A DNA stretch of 64,000 bases, taken from NCBI GenBank assembly GCA_963814865.1, contig CAWFEN010000010.1, forward strand, positions 124,001-188,000, given 5' to 3'. The translations under genes were made by a program, and so were the position numbers. Each line of letters begins with the position of its first letter. Positions within the stretch are counted from its first letter, which is position 1. This document shows, in pieces, positions 17,131 through 25,834 of this stretch. This DNA comes from AP-15 sp963814865 (GTDB lineage: Bacteria; Pseudomonadota; Alphaproteobacteria; ATCC43930; CGMCC-115725). The notes under the pieces are model-generated. The model was given only the letters and a program-made list of their open reading frames with translations. It had not been told where the DNA came from and did no database searches.

Positions 17131-17149
17131 CGTTCGCCGTCCCGGTCAG

Positions 17150-18085
17150 TCAGAACGCCACGGCGTCGCCGCCTTTGAGCGCCAGCATCGCCCGGGCTTC
17201 GTCGGGGGTGGCGATTTCGAGCGACAGGTTCTCGACGATGGCACGGATGCGGCTGACCTGGTCGGCGTTGCTGGTGGCGAGCTTGCCGCGGCCGATCCAC
17301 AGCGAATCCTCGAGCCCGACCCGCACGTTGCCGCCCATGATCGCGCCCATCGTCACCAGCGGCAATTGGTGGCGGCCGGCGGCAAGGATCGACCAGGCGT
17401 AGTTATCGCCGAACAGTTTGTCGGCGATCCGCTTCATATGGACGAGATTGTCGGGGTCGGCGCCGATCCCGCCGAGAATGCCGAAGATCGTCTGCACGAA
17501 CAGCGGCGGCTTGACCAGGCCGCGGTCGAGGAAATGCGCGAGGTTGTAAAGATGGCCGACATCGTAGCATTCGAATTCGAACCGGGTGCCGCAGCCCTCG
17601 CCCAGATCCTTCAGGATGCGCTCGATGTCGGCGAAGGTATTGCGGAAGATGAAGTCGCGAGTCATTTCAAGCGCCCGCGGCTCCCATTCGTATTTCCACT
17701 CCTTATAGCGGTCGAGCATCGGATAAAGCCCAAAATTCATCGAGCCCATGTTCATCGAGCACATTTCGGGCTTGGCGCGCAGCGGGGCGGCGAGCCGTTC
17801 TTCGAGCGACATGCCGTGGCCGCCGCCGGTGGTGATGTTGACGACGGCGTTGGTCGCCTGCTTGATCCGCGGCAGGAACTGCATGAACACGCCGGGATCG
17901 GGGGTGGGCCGGCCGTCCTTGGGGTCGCGCGCATGGAGATGCAGGATCGCCGCCCCCGCCTCGGCCGCGGCGATCGCATCGCGCGCGATCTCGTCCGGGG
18001 TCAGCGGCAGATAGGGGCTCATCGTCGGGGTGTGGATCGACCCGGTGACGGCGCAAGTGATGACGACCTTCCCACCCATAGCCAT
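17150..18085 (-). CDS. Beta-keto acid cleavage enzyme (BKACE, Kce-like)
   Basis: 311 residues from the ATG at 18085 (ribosome site GGGAGCAAG); a longer frame upstream looks like shadow. BKACE enzymes condense a beta-keto acid with acetyl-CoA and split it to acetoacetate plus a new acyl-CoA, using a zinc ion. The zinc histidines are seen in HLHARD (H49, H51), with VNITTGGGHGMS and later MGGNVRVGLED as family motifs. With the downstream CoA-transferase it gives a compact route for beta-keto acid use, such as from lysine, carnitine or related compounds. The acid itself is not evident. Confidence 0.92.
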   Translation of the reverse strand: MAMGGKVVITCAVTGSIHTPTMSPYLPLTPDEIARDAIAAAEAGAAILHLHARDPKDGRPTPDPGVFMQFLPRIKQATNAVVNITTGGGHGMSLEERLAAPLRAKPEMCSMNMGSMNFGLYPMLDRYKEWKYEWEPRALEMTRDFIFRNTFADIERILKDLGEGCGTRFEFECYDVGHLYNLAHFLDRGLVKPPLFVQTIFGILGGIGADPDNLVHMKRIADKLFGDNYAWSILAAGRHQLPLVTMGAIMGGNVRVGLEDSLWIGRGKLATSNADQVSRIRAIVENLSLEIATPDEARAMLALKGGDAVAF

Positions 18086-18146
18086 TTTCTTGCTCCCGCG
18101 CAGGCGCGCCGCCGTGGGGCCGGAGCGCAGGACGATCTCCCGCCGC

Positions 18147-19373
18147 CTAGCCCTGCGCCCGGATGAATGCCTTGACCCTGGGATAGGTTTCGGTCTGCCA
18201 CCGGCGGCCATGGAAGACGCCATAATGGCCGACTTTGAGCTGGAGGTGGTGCGTCTTTTTTGCCGGCGGAATGCCGGTGCAAAGATCGTGTGCGGCGACG
18301 GTCTGGCCGGGCCCGCAGACATCGTCGCGCTCGCCTTCGACTGTCATCAGCGCGGTCCGCTCGATCGCCGCCGGCTCGACCAGTTCGCCGCGCACGCGCA
18401 GCCGTCCCCGCGGCAGATCATAACGGCGGAACACCCGCTCGATCGTCTGCAGATAGAAATCCGCCGGCAAATCCATGACCGCGCTGTATTCGTCGTAGAA
18501 CGCGCGGGTTGCCGCCGCACTGGCGCCGTCGCCGCGGGCAAGGTTGCGGAACATCGTCCAGTGGGCCGAGACATGGCGTTCGAAATTCATGCCGAGAAAC
18601 CCGGCGAGCTGTAAAAATCCCGGATAGACGCGCCGGAACGCGCCGGGAAAGCGCGCCGGCACCGTGGTTATGACGGATCTCTCGAACCAATCGAGCGAGT
18701 GCGCCTCGGCAAAGCGGTTGACCGCGGTTGGATTGACCCGGGTGTCGATCGGTCCGCCCATCAGGACCATCGAGGCCGGCTGGCATGGATCGCCCGCCGC
18801 CGCCAGCAGCGACACCGCCGCCAGCACCGGAACCGATGGCTGGCAGACGGCCATCAGATGGATGCGCGGTCCCAACAGGCGGATGAAGCGGATGATCAGC
18901 GCGACGAAGTCGTCGAGATCGAACCGGCCGTGGAGCAGCGGAACGTCGCGCGCGTTGATCCAGTCGGTCAGGTAGACATTGTGATCCGTCAACAACGCTT
19001 CGACGGTGCCGCGCAACAGCGTCGGGAAATGGCCCGAGAGCGGTGCAACGACCAGGACCGTCGGCTCTTCGCGCGTCCAATTCTTGCGGAAATGGAGCAG
19101 ATTGCAGAACGGATTCGTGGCGACGACCTCTTCCTCGACAGGGACTTCGCCATCCTCGACCGTCACCGCGCGGATGCCGAAAGCCGGCCGCTCGTGCGAC
19201 AAATGGGCGTGGGAAAAGAGTTCCATCGCCGCGGCCGCCCCGCGGATCAGCGGCGCATCGGCGATCACCGGCCAGGGCTGCCAGGATTGCCCGAGAATGC
19301 CGCGTGAGGCGTCGGCCATGAGCCGGATCGGGGCGAGCGCGTCGTTGTAGACCTGATAGGCGTCGTAGAGCAT
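18147..19373 (-). CDS. phaZ: Intracellular polyhydroxyalkanoate depolymerase
   Basis: 408 residues from the ATG at 19373 (LYDAYQVYNDALAPIR start, GAGGG ribosome site). This is the intracellular PhaZ type that degrades native PHB granules. The nucleophile is a cysteine, as in the Ralstonia enzyme: MAVCQPSVPVLAA with Cys at about 177. The acid GERDDVCGPGQT and the histidine GHYGVFHG complete the triad near the C-terminus. No signal peptide, as expected. It is transcribed in the same direction as the BKACE operon 61 bases downstream, so acetoacetate or 3-hydroxybutyrate metabolism links them. Confidence 0.93.
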   Translation of the reverse strand: MLYDAYQVYNDALAPIRLMADASRGILGQSWQPWPVIADAPLIRGAAAAMELFSHAHLSHERPAFGIRAVTVEDGEVPVEEEVVATNPFCNLLHFRKNWTREEPTVLVVAPLSGHFPTLLRGTVEALLTDHNVYLTDWINARDVPLLHGRFDLDDFVALIIRFIRLLGPRIHLMAVCQPSVPVLAAVSLLAAAGDPCQPASMVLMGGPIDTRVNPTAVNRFAEAHSLDWFERSVITTVPARFPGAFRRVYPGFLQLAGFLGMNFERHVSAHWTMFRNLARGDGASAAATRAFYDEYSAVMDLPADFYLQTIERVFRRYDLPRGRLRVRGELVEPAAIERTALMTVEGERDDVCGPGQTVAAHDLCTGIPPAKKTHHLQLKVGHYGVFHGRRWQTETYPRVKAFIRAQG

Positions 19374-19673
19374 GAACCCTCGTTTGAACCCGGCACCCGC
19401 TACCATGCGGGCGCGCAAAAAATCGCGACGCCTTCCCGCTCGGATCGATTATTATGCGAAACCATTTCATTCCAAATGGCTCATTATTTCAACAATATAT
19501 TGGGCTTGATCTGGTTTTTGGCAAGATCTCGGGGGATTGGGTTTCCAGCGTCCGAAACGGACAGCCGTACCCCCCGCCCCGTTGCTTCGGTGGCAATCGC
19601 GCTCGCCTCGATTTCGGGTAATGCATGTCCGACAGGCAACGCCATTGCCGGCACTGGCGGATTTTCGGGCGGT
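19374..19673. other. 300-base gap between phaZ and the patatin-like gene
   Basis: No supported gene. The part near 19440-19510 is AT-richer than the flanks and is a likely place for the phaZ promoter on the minus strand. I see no RNA gene or clear hairpin. Confidence 0.4.
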
Positions 19674-20786
19674 TCAATTGGGCGGAGCGGCCAACCCGCC
19701 GCGGACCACATGCACGACGACGCCGGACAGCCGCGACGGCGGCGCCAGCCAGCGCGGATGGGCGAGGCTCGTCGCGGCGTCGCTTTCCCCCGCCTTCCAC
19801 CGCCGGGCGATCGATACGGACGAGAAATCGGCTCGCTTTGCGCCAAGCTCAGCGGCGTTGCCCTCGTGCACGAGGTGCAGGACCGTCATCGTCGCATCGC
19901 TCGCCTCGGCGAGGCACCGGCGAATGTCGCCGTCGCCGTGCGCCGCGGCGGGCAGCCGTTCGCCGAGCAGCGCGATCATCCGGCGCAGATCCTGCGTGCG
20001 GCGCATCGCGGCGATTTCTCGTGCCGTGCGGCTGATCCCGCCATGCCCGCCAGGGGCCAGATCGTAGCCGTCGATAGCAAAGCACAGCGTGTCGGCCGGC
20101 CGAGCGAAGTCCAGCGCCGAAATCGCGGCCGCGCTGCCGCCAAAGAGCTGCCTGTCGATCGCGACCGGCGGCAAGCCCGGCAACGGGGTGCTTGCCAGCA
20201 CGTGGTCGAGGCCCAGCACGTGTCGATCGTTGTCGAAAAAAGCTTCTGCCCCGGTCGTCAGGTTCATCGCGCCCAGCACAACCCTGGCAGAGCCGGAATT
20301 AACCCGGTCGAAATCGACCGCCTCGCTGATCAGCTCGCGCAGCTCGGCGGCGCCGATGACTGGCTCGGCCAGCATTGGCGCAGGCCAGGCACTACGCCGG
20401 ATCAGGGATCGGCTGCAGGCCACTGCCGCCTCCGCCCATGCGCCGAGGCTTCGCCGCGGCCGGTTCGCCACGCGCCGGCTCAGCTCCTGCCAAAACCGGC
20501 GCAGCCGCAGCGCGCGTTCGTGCGGGAGGTTCCCCGCGATGATGGCGGCGTTGACCGCCCCGATCGCCGTGCCGGCGATCCAATTGGGCCGCACCCCGGA
20601 CCTCTCGAGTGCGGCGCAGGCTCCTGCCTGATAGGCGCCGAGCGCCCCACTGCCCGACAATATCAATGCGATCCGCTCGAAACGGGCCAGGCTTTGATCC
20701 GGTCGCCCTCGCGCCAAGACGTGCTCCCTACCGCCAGCAGCCTTCACGAACCTTGCCGATCTGCCGATCGCGGCATCGACGGGCAC
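19674..20786 (-). CDS. Patatin-like phospholipase homologue lacking catalytic residues
   Basis: 370 residues from a GTG at 20786; a TTG near 20717 with ribosome site GGGAG would give a start closer to the family's usual length. The patatin fold is clear: LILSGSGALGAYQAGACAAL (oxyanion loop), NWIAGTAIGAVNAAIIAGN, and TLCFAIDGYDLAPGG. The active site is lost, however. The G-x-S-x-G elbow reads GTAIG with Ala at about 74 in place of the nucleophile, and the D-G-[GA] motif reads LFGGSA, so the catalytic Asp is gone too. It is most likely a binding or regulatory pseudoenzyme, or a decaying gene. Confidence 0.85.
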   Translation of the reverse strand: MPVDAAIGRSARFVKAAGGREHVLARGRPDQSLARFERIALILSGSGALGAYQAGACAALERSGVRPNWIAGTAIGAVNAAIIAGNLPHERALRLRRFWQELSRRVANRPRRSLGAWAEAAVACSRSLIRRSAWPAPMLAEPVIGAAELRELISEAVDFDRVNSGSARVVLGAMNLTTGAEAFFDNDRHVLGLDHVLASTPLPGLPPVAIDRQLFGGSAAAISALDFARPADTLCFAIDGYDLAPGGHGGISRTAREIAAMRRTQDLRRMIALLGERLPAAAHGDGDIRRCLAEASDATMTVLHLVHEGNAAELGAKRADFSSVSIARRWKAGESDAATSLAHPRWLAPPSRLSGVVVHVVRGGLAAPPN

Positions 20787-20883
20787 CGCGGTTCGGCCGT
20801 CCTCACAGTTCGATCGTCACCATGGTTCGGGCGTCATCATAGGAAGTCTCGACCGGGCGTCCAATGTCGAACCAATACCACAG

Positions 20884-21702
20884 TCATTCTTTCTTTCCCG
20901 ATCGGATGGCGGGGATCGAGCGCAGATAGGCGGCGATCGCGCGGCGATCGGCATCGTCGAGCCGCGCCGTGTTCCGGACGATCTCGGCCATGCCGCCGCC
21001 GATGAAATCGAAATCCGGCGTCTGCCCGTCCGTCAGCAGGGTCACGATGTCGTCCGTGCTCCATCGACCGATCCCGGTTTTCATGTCGGGGGTGATGTTG
21101 GGGACCGCTTTCCGCCCGCCTGTAGCGGCCCTGCCGCCGAGCGCGCGGTCGGGATCGGGTGCGCCGAGCCGGGTGCGCGCGGTGTGACAGTCGCCGCAGC
21201 GGCCGATCGTGGCGACGAGATAGGCGCCGCGGTTCCACTCTGCATCCCGCGTCCGATCGGGCTGCCAGGGCCCCGGAAAGCGCGTGGCAGCAACGGCGAC
21301 GGCGCCGCGCAGGGCCGCGAAGGGCTGGGCGGCGTTGCCCCGATTGGCTTTCGACACTGCGGGCACAGTTTCGAGAAAGGCGAAGATATCGAGCAGATCC
21401 TGCTCGCTCAGGCGGTTGTAGAACGGAAACGGGAAGACCGGCAGATAATGCGAATCATCGGGCGCGATGCCCCAGCGCAGGGCTCGGACGAAGTCTTGAA
21501 GGCGCCACCGGCCGATGCCGGTCTCCTGGTCGGGCGTGATGTTGGGGGTGAACAGCGTGCCGAAGGGGGTCTCGAACGCGCGCCCGCCGGCATAGGGCCG
21601 GCCGCCGTCCTTGGTGTCGGTGTGGCATTGGTCGCAGCCCGCCGCGGCGGCAAGATAGGCACCGCGCGCCGCCGAGCCCGCGGCACCGGCTCCCGCAGGC
21701 AT
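20884..21702 (-). CDS. Diheme cytochrome c
   Basis: 272 residues from the ATG at 21702. Just upstream in frame lies a hydrophobic signal-like stretch (AAAIAILLALAG), and a CTG at 21744 overlaps the stop of the previous gene, so the true start may be that CTG, giving 286 residues and an export signal. Two c-type heme sites, CDQCH (about 23-27) and CGDCH (about 169-173), each with a TPNITPD- or VPNITPD-type segment, resemble the subunit III cytochromes of alcohol or aldehyde dehydrogenases. It is coupled to the cytochrome c' gene, so both probably work in a periplasmic electron route. Confidence 0.88.
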   Translation of the reverse strand: MPAGAGAAGSAARGAYLAAAAGCDQCHTDTKDGGRPYAGGRAFETPFGTLFTPNITPDQETGIGRWRLQDFVRALRWGIAPDDSHYLPVFPFPFYNRLSEQDLLDIFAFLETVPAVSKANRGNAAQPFAALRGAVAVAATRFPGPWQPDRTRDAEWNRGAYLVATIGRCGDCHTARTRLGAPDPDRALGGRAATGGRKAVPNITPDMKTGIGRWSTDDIVTLLTDGQTPDFDFIGGGMAEIVRNTARLDDADRRAIAAYLRSIPAIRSGKKE

Positions 21703-21740
21703 CCCCGCCAGCGCGAGCAGGATCGCAATCGCCGCCGCCG

Positions 21741-22220
21741 TCAGTTTTTGATGGTCTCGCGGAAATTCGTGTGGCAGTTGCCGCAGCCATTCTTGCCGAG
21801 ATCGGCGAACGCAGTCCGGATCGCGTCCTTGGACCCGCCTTTCACCGCCGCGAGCAGTGCATCGGCCTTGGCAGCCGCCTGCTTCTGCGCGCCGAGAAAT
21901 TTATCCCAATCCGTCCATATCTCGGGCTTGGGCGCGTATTTCCCGGCGGGGCTGGGCGCGTTGGTGCCCGGTGGAAACGCAGCGGGGATTTTCCGGGTCG
22001 TCTGGGTCAGGCCGGTGGCGCCGGCCTCGGCTGCCGCCTGATCGGCTTTGCCGTCGAGATAGGCCTTGACGGCCCCGATGTCCTTTCCCTGCTCCTTCAT
22101 CAGGGCCTGCCGGTCCTTGACGACCGTCTCCTTGTCCTGCGCCAGCGCTGCGCCAGTCGCGCCGGCCAAAGCAATGGTCAGCGCCGCGCTCAGCAGGCGC
22201 CGTTTCGTGGATGATGTCAT
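21741..22220 (-). CDS. Cytochrome c' (class II)
   Basis: 159 residues from the ATG at 22220 (ribosome site AGGGAGGACAG). A signal peptide ends near ALAQ. The mature protein is a four-helix bundle with the heme site CGNCH close to the C-terminus (about 146-150), followed by TNFRETIKN, as in cytochromes c' and c-556. Such proteins bind NO or carry electrons. The stop codon overlaps the likely CTG start of the diheme cytochrome, so the two are co-translated. Confidence 0.9.
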   Translation of the reverse strand: MTSSTKRRLLSAALTIALAGATGAALAQDKETVVKDRQALMKEQGKDIGAVKAYLDGKADQAAAEAGATGLTQTTRKIPAAFPPGTNAPSPAGKYAPKPEIWTDWDKFLGAQKQAAAKADALLAAVKGGSKDAIRTAFADLGKNGCGNCHTNFRETIKN

Positions 22221-22320
22221 CTGTCCTCCCTGTATCGCCCGGCCGGCATCACCCACGCTCGGGCGACCGCAGACTAACCGGCACCGCCGACAAAGCAACA
22301 TCGCGAGACTGCGCTCACCG

Positions 22321-22941
22321 TCATGTGATCGGGATTTCGATATGAGTCTTGAAACCCGGGCGCTCACGCATGCGCTCGTACCAGGATTTGAGGTTCTTCA
22401 GCGGCGGCCGTTCGATCGGGAAGGCGTGCCAGCGATAGACCAGCGTCCCGAGCACGATTTCCGCCAGGCTCAGCTCCGGACCGGCGAGGTAGGGCCGACC
22501 GTCGAGCGCATCCTCGACGATCGTCCACGCGGCCAGCGCATTGCGCCGCGCCGCTTCGATCGCGGCATGATCGCGCTGCTCGGGCCTGGTGCGGATCAAG
22601 CCGAACAGCAATGTCCCCATCGGCGCCCCGATGGTCGAGAGCTGCCAATCCATCCAGCGTTCGACCAATGCCCGCGCCGCGGGCGCCGCCGGGTGCAGCC
22701 GCTCGCCGTGACGGGTGGCCGCCAGGTAGCGGCAGATCGTGTTCGATTCCCACAAGACCAGATCGCCGTCCTGGACCGTCGGCACCAGGCCGTTCGGGTT
22801 TATGGCGAGGTATTCGCGGTCCTGGTTGCCCCCGAACGGCCCGCCGAGATCGACCCGCTCGAACGGGATGCCGAGCTCGGCACAGCACCACAGCACCTTT
22901 TGCACGTTCGACGACGTCGCCCTTCCCCAGATCTTCAGCAT
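22321..22941 (-). CDS. Glutathione S-transferase family protein
   Basis: 206 residues. Thioredoxin-like N-terminal domain: LKIWGRATSSNVQKVLWCCA with the catalytic Ser region, NPNGLVPTVQDGDLVLWESN with the cis-Pro and the Glu-Ser glutathione-binding pair. The C-terminal helical domain ends in the family N-capping segment LSLAEIVLGTLVYRW. The closest type is the theta/nu-like GSTs of proteobacteria. It is a separate subfamily from the GST at 13453-14073. Confidence 0.92.
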   Translation of the reverse strand: MLKIWGRATSSNVQKVLWCCAELGIPFERVDLGGPFGGNQDREYLAINPNGLVPTVQDGDLVLWESNTICRYLAATRHGERLHPAAPAARALVERWMDWQLSTIGAPMGTLLFGLIRTRPEQRDHAAIEAARRNALAAWTIVEDALDGRPYLAGPELSLAEIVLGTLVYRWHAFPIERPPLKNLKSWYERMRERPGFKTHIEIPIT

Positions 22942-23081
22942 CACCGCCTCTCCGATCAGCAATTCGCATGGAGCCCGAGTTTTGCGGCGGGCGCAACAGC
23001 GGGTTTGGCCGAATCCGTGTATGCTCGCGGCATCGGGAGCGGCATCAGCCGCTCCCTTGCAGCGCGCCAAGGAGGTCCGAA

Positions 23082-23366
23082 ATGCACCGGTTCGCTCTCC
23101 CGTTGGCGGCGGCGCTGACGCTCTTCGCCGGCACCGCCGAGGCGACCCAGCAGGGAAATACCGCGATCGCCAATTGGAAGCGGATGGATGTCTGCGCCAA
23201 ACAGGCCCAGGCCGCCTTTCCCGACTATACCGCGGAGTTCGAACGCCAAACGCGACGCCAAGCTGAACGAGTGCTTGAGCAGCGGCAACCTGCCGCCGAT
23301 CGCGCCCTTGCAGCCGCCGCAATCCCGCTGACCGGGTCGGCGGGGGCACCGCGTCAACCGGCGTGA
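23082..23366 (+). CDS. Small secreted protein of unknown function
   Basis: 94 residues with a very good ribosome site (AAGGAGGTCCGAA) and a signal peptide (LPLAAALTLFAGTAEA, cleavage near 20). The mature part is short, helical and charged: NWKRMDVCAKQAQAAFPDYT and a Gln/Arg-rich tail, with a single Cys. I recognise no family. It ends 13 bases inside the convergent gene at 23354-24190. Confidence 0.65.
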   Translation: MHRFALPLAAALTLFAGTAEATQQGNTAIANWKRMDVCAKQAQAAFPDYTAEFERQTRRQAERVLEQRQPAADRALAAAAIPLTGSAGAPRQPA

Positions 23367-24190
23367 CCTTCGCCCCAGCCTTCGGCCATCGGCGGCAGGC
23401 CCGGCATTCGGGGCGGGACGCTCGCCGCCGCCTCGGACCGGGCGCGGTCGAGGAAAGCGAGCTGCGTCTCGAAGTCGATGTCGAGGGTGGACGTGATCTC
23501 GAGCCGCGGATCTTCGAAGACATTGCGGCGCCGGCGCCGGCGCCACGCCATCACGGTCTCGTCGCGCGCCCACAGCAGCGCCGCGATCTGTGGACGAAAC
23601 AGCCGGATCATCGCAGCCATCCAGCGATTGACGAGCGCCGGCGGGTCGGGCTCGGCGACCGTGAACCGGTCGAGCATGCGGATTACGTCGTCCGCGCGGT
23701 ACCAGGTTTCGCCGGTGACCCAGCGATTCGTCGTGAACAGGCGGATCGGCTCGCCCCGGGGATCGAGCGCAATCGCGACGAGGTGGCTGAACTCGTCCTT
23801 GCTGCCGCGTTTGAGCGGCGCCGCCTGCGGCGGGGGCGGCGTCGCGTCGGCGACGGCGAGTTCGGGAAGAACGAGCGGAGCGAGCCCGGCCGGCATGCCC
23901 TCGGCGCGCAGGAAGGTGTGGAAATGCCCGTGCTCGCGCGGCGGCCGGCCGGTTGCCGGATGGGTGTGATAAAAGAACTGGGCAGAGTTCCTCGGATCGT
24001 AGATTTCGCCATCGGGATAATGCCGCCATTCGGTAATCGGGCCAGCGTCGGCCGTGATCTCGCCGAGGATGTTGCGACGGCGCGCCGCCAGCGCTTGCCG
24101 GCACTCGGCGATCACCGCCGCCGCCGCCGCCATCCGCTCGATTTCGGCGCGGCCGACCCGCAAATTCCCGCCCCCTTCAGGATGCGTCAC
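23354..24190 (-). CDS. Conserved-looking uncharacterised cytoplasmic protein with a His-rich motif
   Basis: 278 residues and no signal or membrane segment. The central part has a clustered His motif (FFYHTHPATG and EHGHFHTFLR, about residues 72-93) that might bind a metal, preceded by WRHYPDGEIYDP. Later parts include WVTGETWYRADDVIRML and a run of Arg near 220. It follows the Mla-type lipid transport genes by 28 bases on the same strand and may be co-transcribed, but no function follows from that. I do not recognise the fold. Confidence 0.7.
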   Translation of the reverse strand: MTHPEGGGNLRVGRAEIERMAAAAAVIAECRQALAARRRNILGEITADAGPITEWRHYPDGEIYDPRNSAQFFYHTHPATGRPPREHGHFHTFLRAEGMPAGLAPLVLPELAVADATPPPPQAAPLKRGSKDEFSHLVAIALDPRGEPIRLFTTNRWVTGETWYRADDVIRMLDRFTVAEPDPPALVNRWMAAMIRLFRPQIAALLWARDETVMAWRRRRRRNVFEDPRLEITSTLDIDFETQLAFLDRARSEAAASVPPRMPGLPPMAEGWGEGHAG

Positions 24191-24218
24191 CCGATCACCT
24201 CACGCGAACAAAACAGGT

Positions 24219-24869
24219 TCACAATACCCGGGGACGCTTTGCCGACAAAGCGGAATTGGTCACCGTCCAGACGACGATTTCCCGCATCACCGCGCCCAGC
24301 GCCGCGTCGAACGCCGCGACGATGTCCGGGAGGGCGTCGGCCGACGCCGGGATGTGACGTTCGAACAGCGCCTGGGCGACGATGTCGCGCCGCGGCATCG
24401 CCACGAGCATGACCTCGATCGATACCCAAACCGTGGGCGCGCTGCCGCCCGCAACATATTCGGCCTCGAAATGGCGGATCTCGCTGGTGAGAATGAAATC
24501 GGCGCGCAGCCCTGACCCTTCGCGGCCGAGCGCCGTCATCGTCCCGCTGTTTTCGAACGATGTCAGCAACGCGGTCTGCACCAGCGCCGAGAGGTTGTCG
24601 GCCCATTCCGAATCGGCGAAATAGTCGAGCGAGACCGGCGACCGGGTCAGCGCGATCCGTCTGCGGTCGAGTGCCGCCGGCGCGGTCGGCACGTCGATCA
24701 GCAGCTGCGCCGCTATGTGGGGCAGGTTCGGCGGGTAGGTGCTGTTCGGCGTTAGCCGGAAAATGTATTTCGGCGGCGGGCTGACGAAGAGACCGGCGCA
24801 CCCGGCCAGGGCGAGCGTCAGTACGCCCGGGACCGATCGGCGCGAGATCATGAAAGGCGATCGCGTCAT
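24219..24869 (-). CDS. ABC-transport auxiliary lipoprotein (PqiC-like)
   Basis: 216 residues with a lipoprotein signal ending in the lipobox LALAGC (Cys about 24), so it should sit in the outer or inner membrane facing the periplasm. The rest matches the auxiliary component of Mce/Mla or Pqi-type lipid transporters: FVSPPPKYIFRLTP, then VDVP-like strands and DYFADSEWADNLSALVQTAL. Its ATG overlaps the stop of the MlaD-like gene by 4 bases, so it is part of the same operon and probably a partner in moving phospholipids across the periplasm. Confidence 0.85.
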   Translation of the reverse strand: MTRSPFMISRRSVPGVLTLALAGCAGLFVSPPPKYIFRLTPNSTYPPNLPHIAAQLLIDVPTAPAALDRRRIALTRSPVSLDYFADSEWADNLSALVQTALLTSFENSGTMTALGREGSGLRADFILTSEIRHFEAEYVAGGSAPTVWVSIEVMLVAMPRRDIVAQALFERHIPASADALPDIVAAFDAALGAVMREIVVWTVTNSALSAKRPRVL

Positions 24870-25810
24870 CGCGGCCGGTATCCTTCACGCCGGTCCCCGA
24901 ACAGCAATCGCGTCGGATCGTGCTCGATCTCGTCTGCGAACCGGGTCAAGCTCGCCACCAATTGCCGCATCTCGCCCACCAGATTGTCGACTCCGACCAA
25001 GGTCTGTTGGCTGAAATCGCGGATTCCCGGACGGTTCTCCTGGATCATTGCCTGGACCTGGCGGCTGCTGCCGATCAGGTTCTTCGCCAGCCGGTCGTAG
25101 TCGTCGAGCGCTCGCGCCGCCTCGTCCTTCAACCCGCCGCGGTCGGCATAACTGTGATCGACATGCTGCAGCAGCGATTTCAGCGCGATGATCGTTGCGT
25201 CCGCGTTGGCGACGGTCGCGCCGAACTCCTTGCTGTTGGCGGCGATGGCAGCCGTTATCGTGCGGATGTTCTGCAAACTTTCGGAAACCGCTTGGCGGTT
25301 CTGGGCGCTGAGCAGGGCATTCAGGCTGCCGGCCGCGGTCTTGAGCTGGGCCAGCAGTTCGGGGAGCGAGGACTTTACCTCCTCGAGCGCGGATTGTCCG
25401 GTCTTGATGATGGGATAGCGATGGCCGGGCTCCGGCAGCAGATCGCTCGCCTCCCGCGTGCCGCCGCGAATTTGCACTGTCGAGACGCCGCTGAGGATGT
25501 TGGTATCGAGATAGGCCCGCGCGTTCGATTTGATGCTGACGAGATTGGGATCGATTTCGATTGTCGCCTGGATCTGCTCGACATTGTCCGGGTCGACCCG
25601 GATATCGGTGACGCGGCCTACCGGGATGCCGTTGTATTGGACCGCGGAACCCTTGCTGAGCCCCTCCACCGATCCTTTGAAGAACACATAATAGGGCGCG
25701 ACTTCCTTCGAGAACTCGACGCGCCCGAACCACAGCACGGCGACGAAGGCGAGCAGGATGATCGCGAGCACGAAGGCGCCGACCGCGACATAATGGGCTC
25801 GTGTCTCCAT
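24866..25810 (-). CDS. mlaD: MlaD-family (MCE domain) lipid transport protein
   Basis: 314 residues. An N-terminal membrane anchor (about 7-29) is followed by the MCE domain (FFKGSVEGLSKGSAVQYNG, VGRVTDIRVDPDN, about 45-125) and a long helical region (about 140-300) that in relatives builds the hydrophobic tunnel or needle. It would bind lipids in the periplasm and link to the MlaE/MlaF transporter encoded just upstream. It overlaps the lipoprotein gene by 4 bases. Confidence 0.92.
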   Translation of the reverse strand: METRAHYVAVGAFVLAIILLAFVAVLWFGRVEFSKEVAPYYVFFKGSVEGLSKGSAVQYNGIPVGRVTDIRVDPDNVEQIQATIEIDPNLVSIKSNARAYLDTNILSGVSTVQIRGGTREASDLLPEPGHRYPIIKTGQSALEEVKSSLPELLAQLKTAAGSLNALLSAQNRQAVSESLQNIRTITAAIAANSKEFGATVANADATIIALKSLLQHVDHSYADRGGLKDEAARALDDYDRLAKNLIGSSRQVQAMIQENRPGIRDFSQQTLVGVDNLVGEMRQLVASLTRFADEIEHDPTRLLFGDRREGYRPR

Positions 25811-25834
25811 TGGTCCTCTCCGCGCGGCGGCGGT

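Noticed and set aside
19476..21005. Long plus-strand ORF of about 500 codons across the patatin and cytochrome region
   Set aside because: Arg/Ala/Gln-rich translation typical of the antisense strand in high-GC genes; the minus-strand patatin and cytochrome proteins are clearly real.
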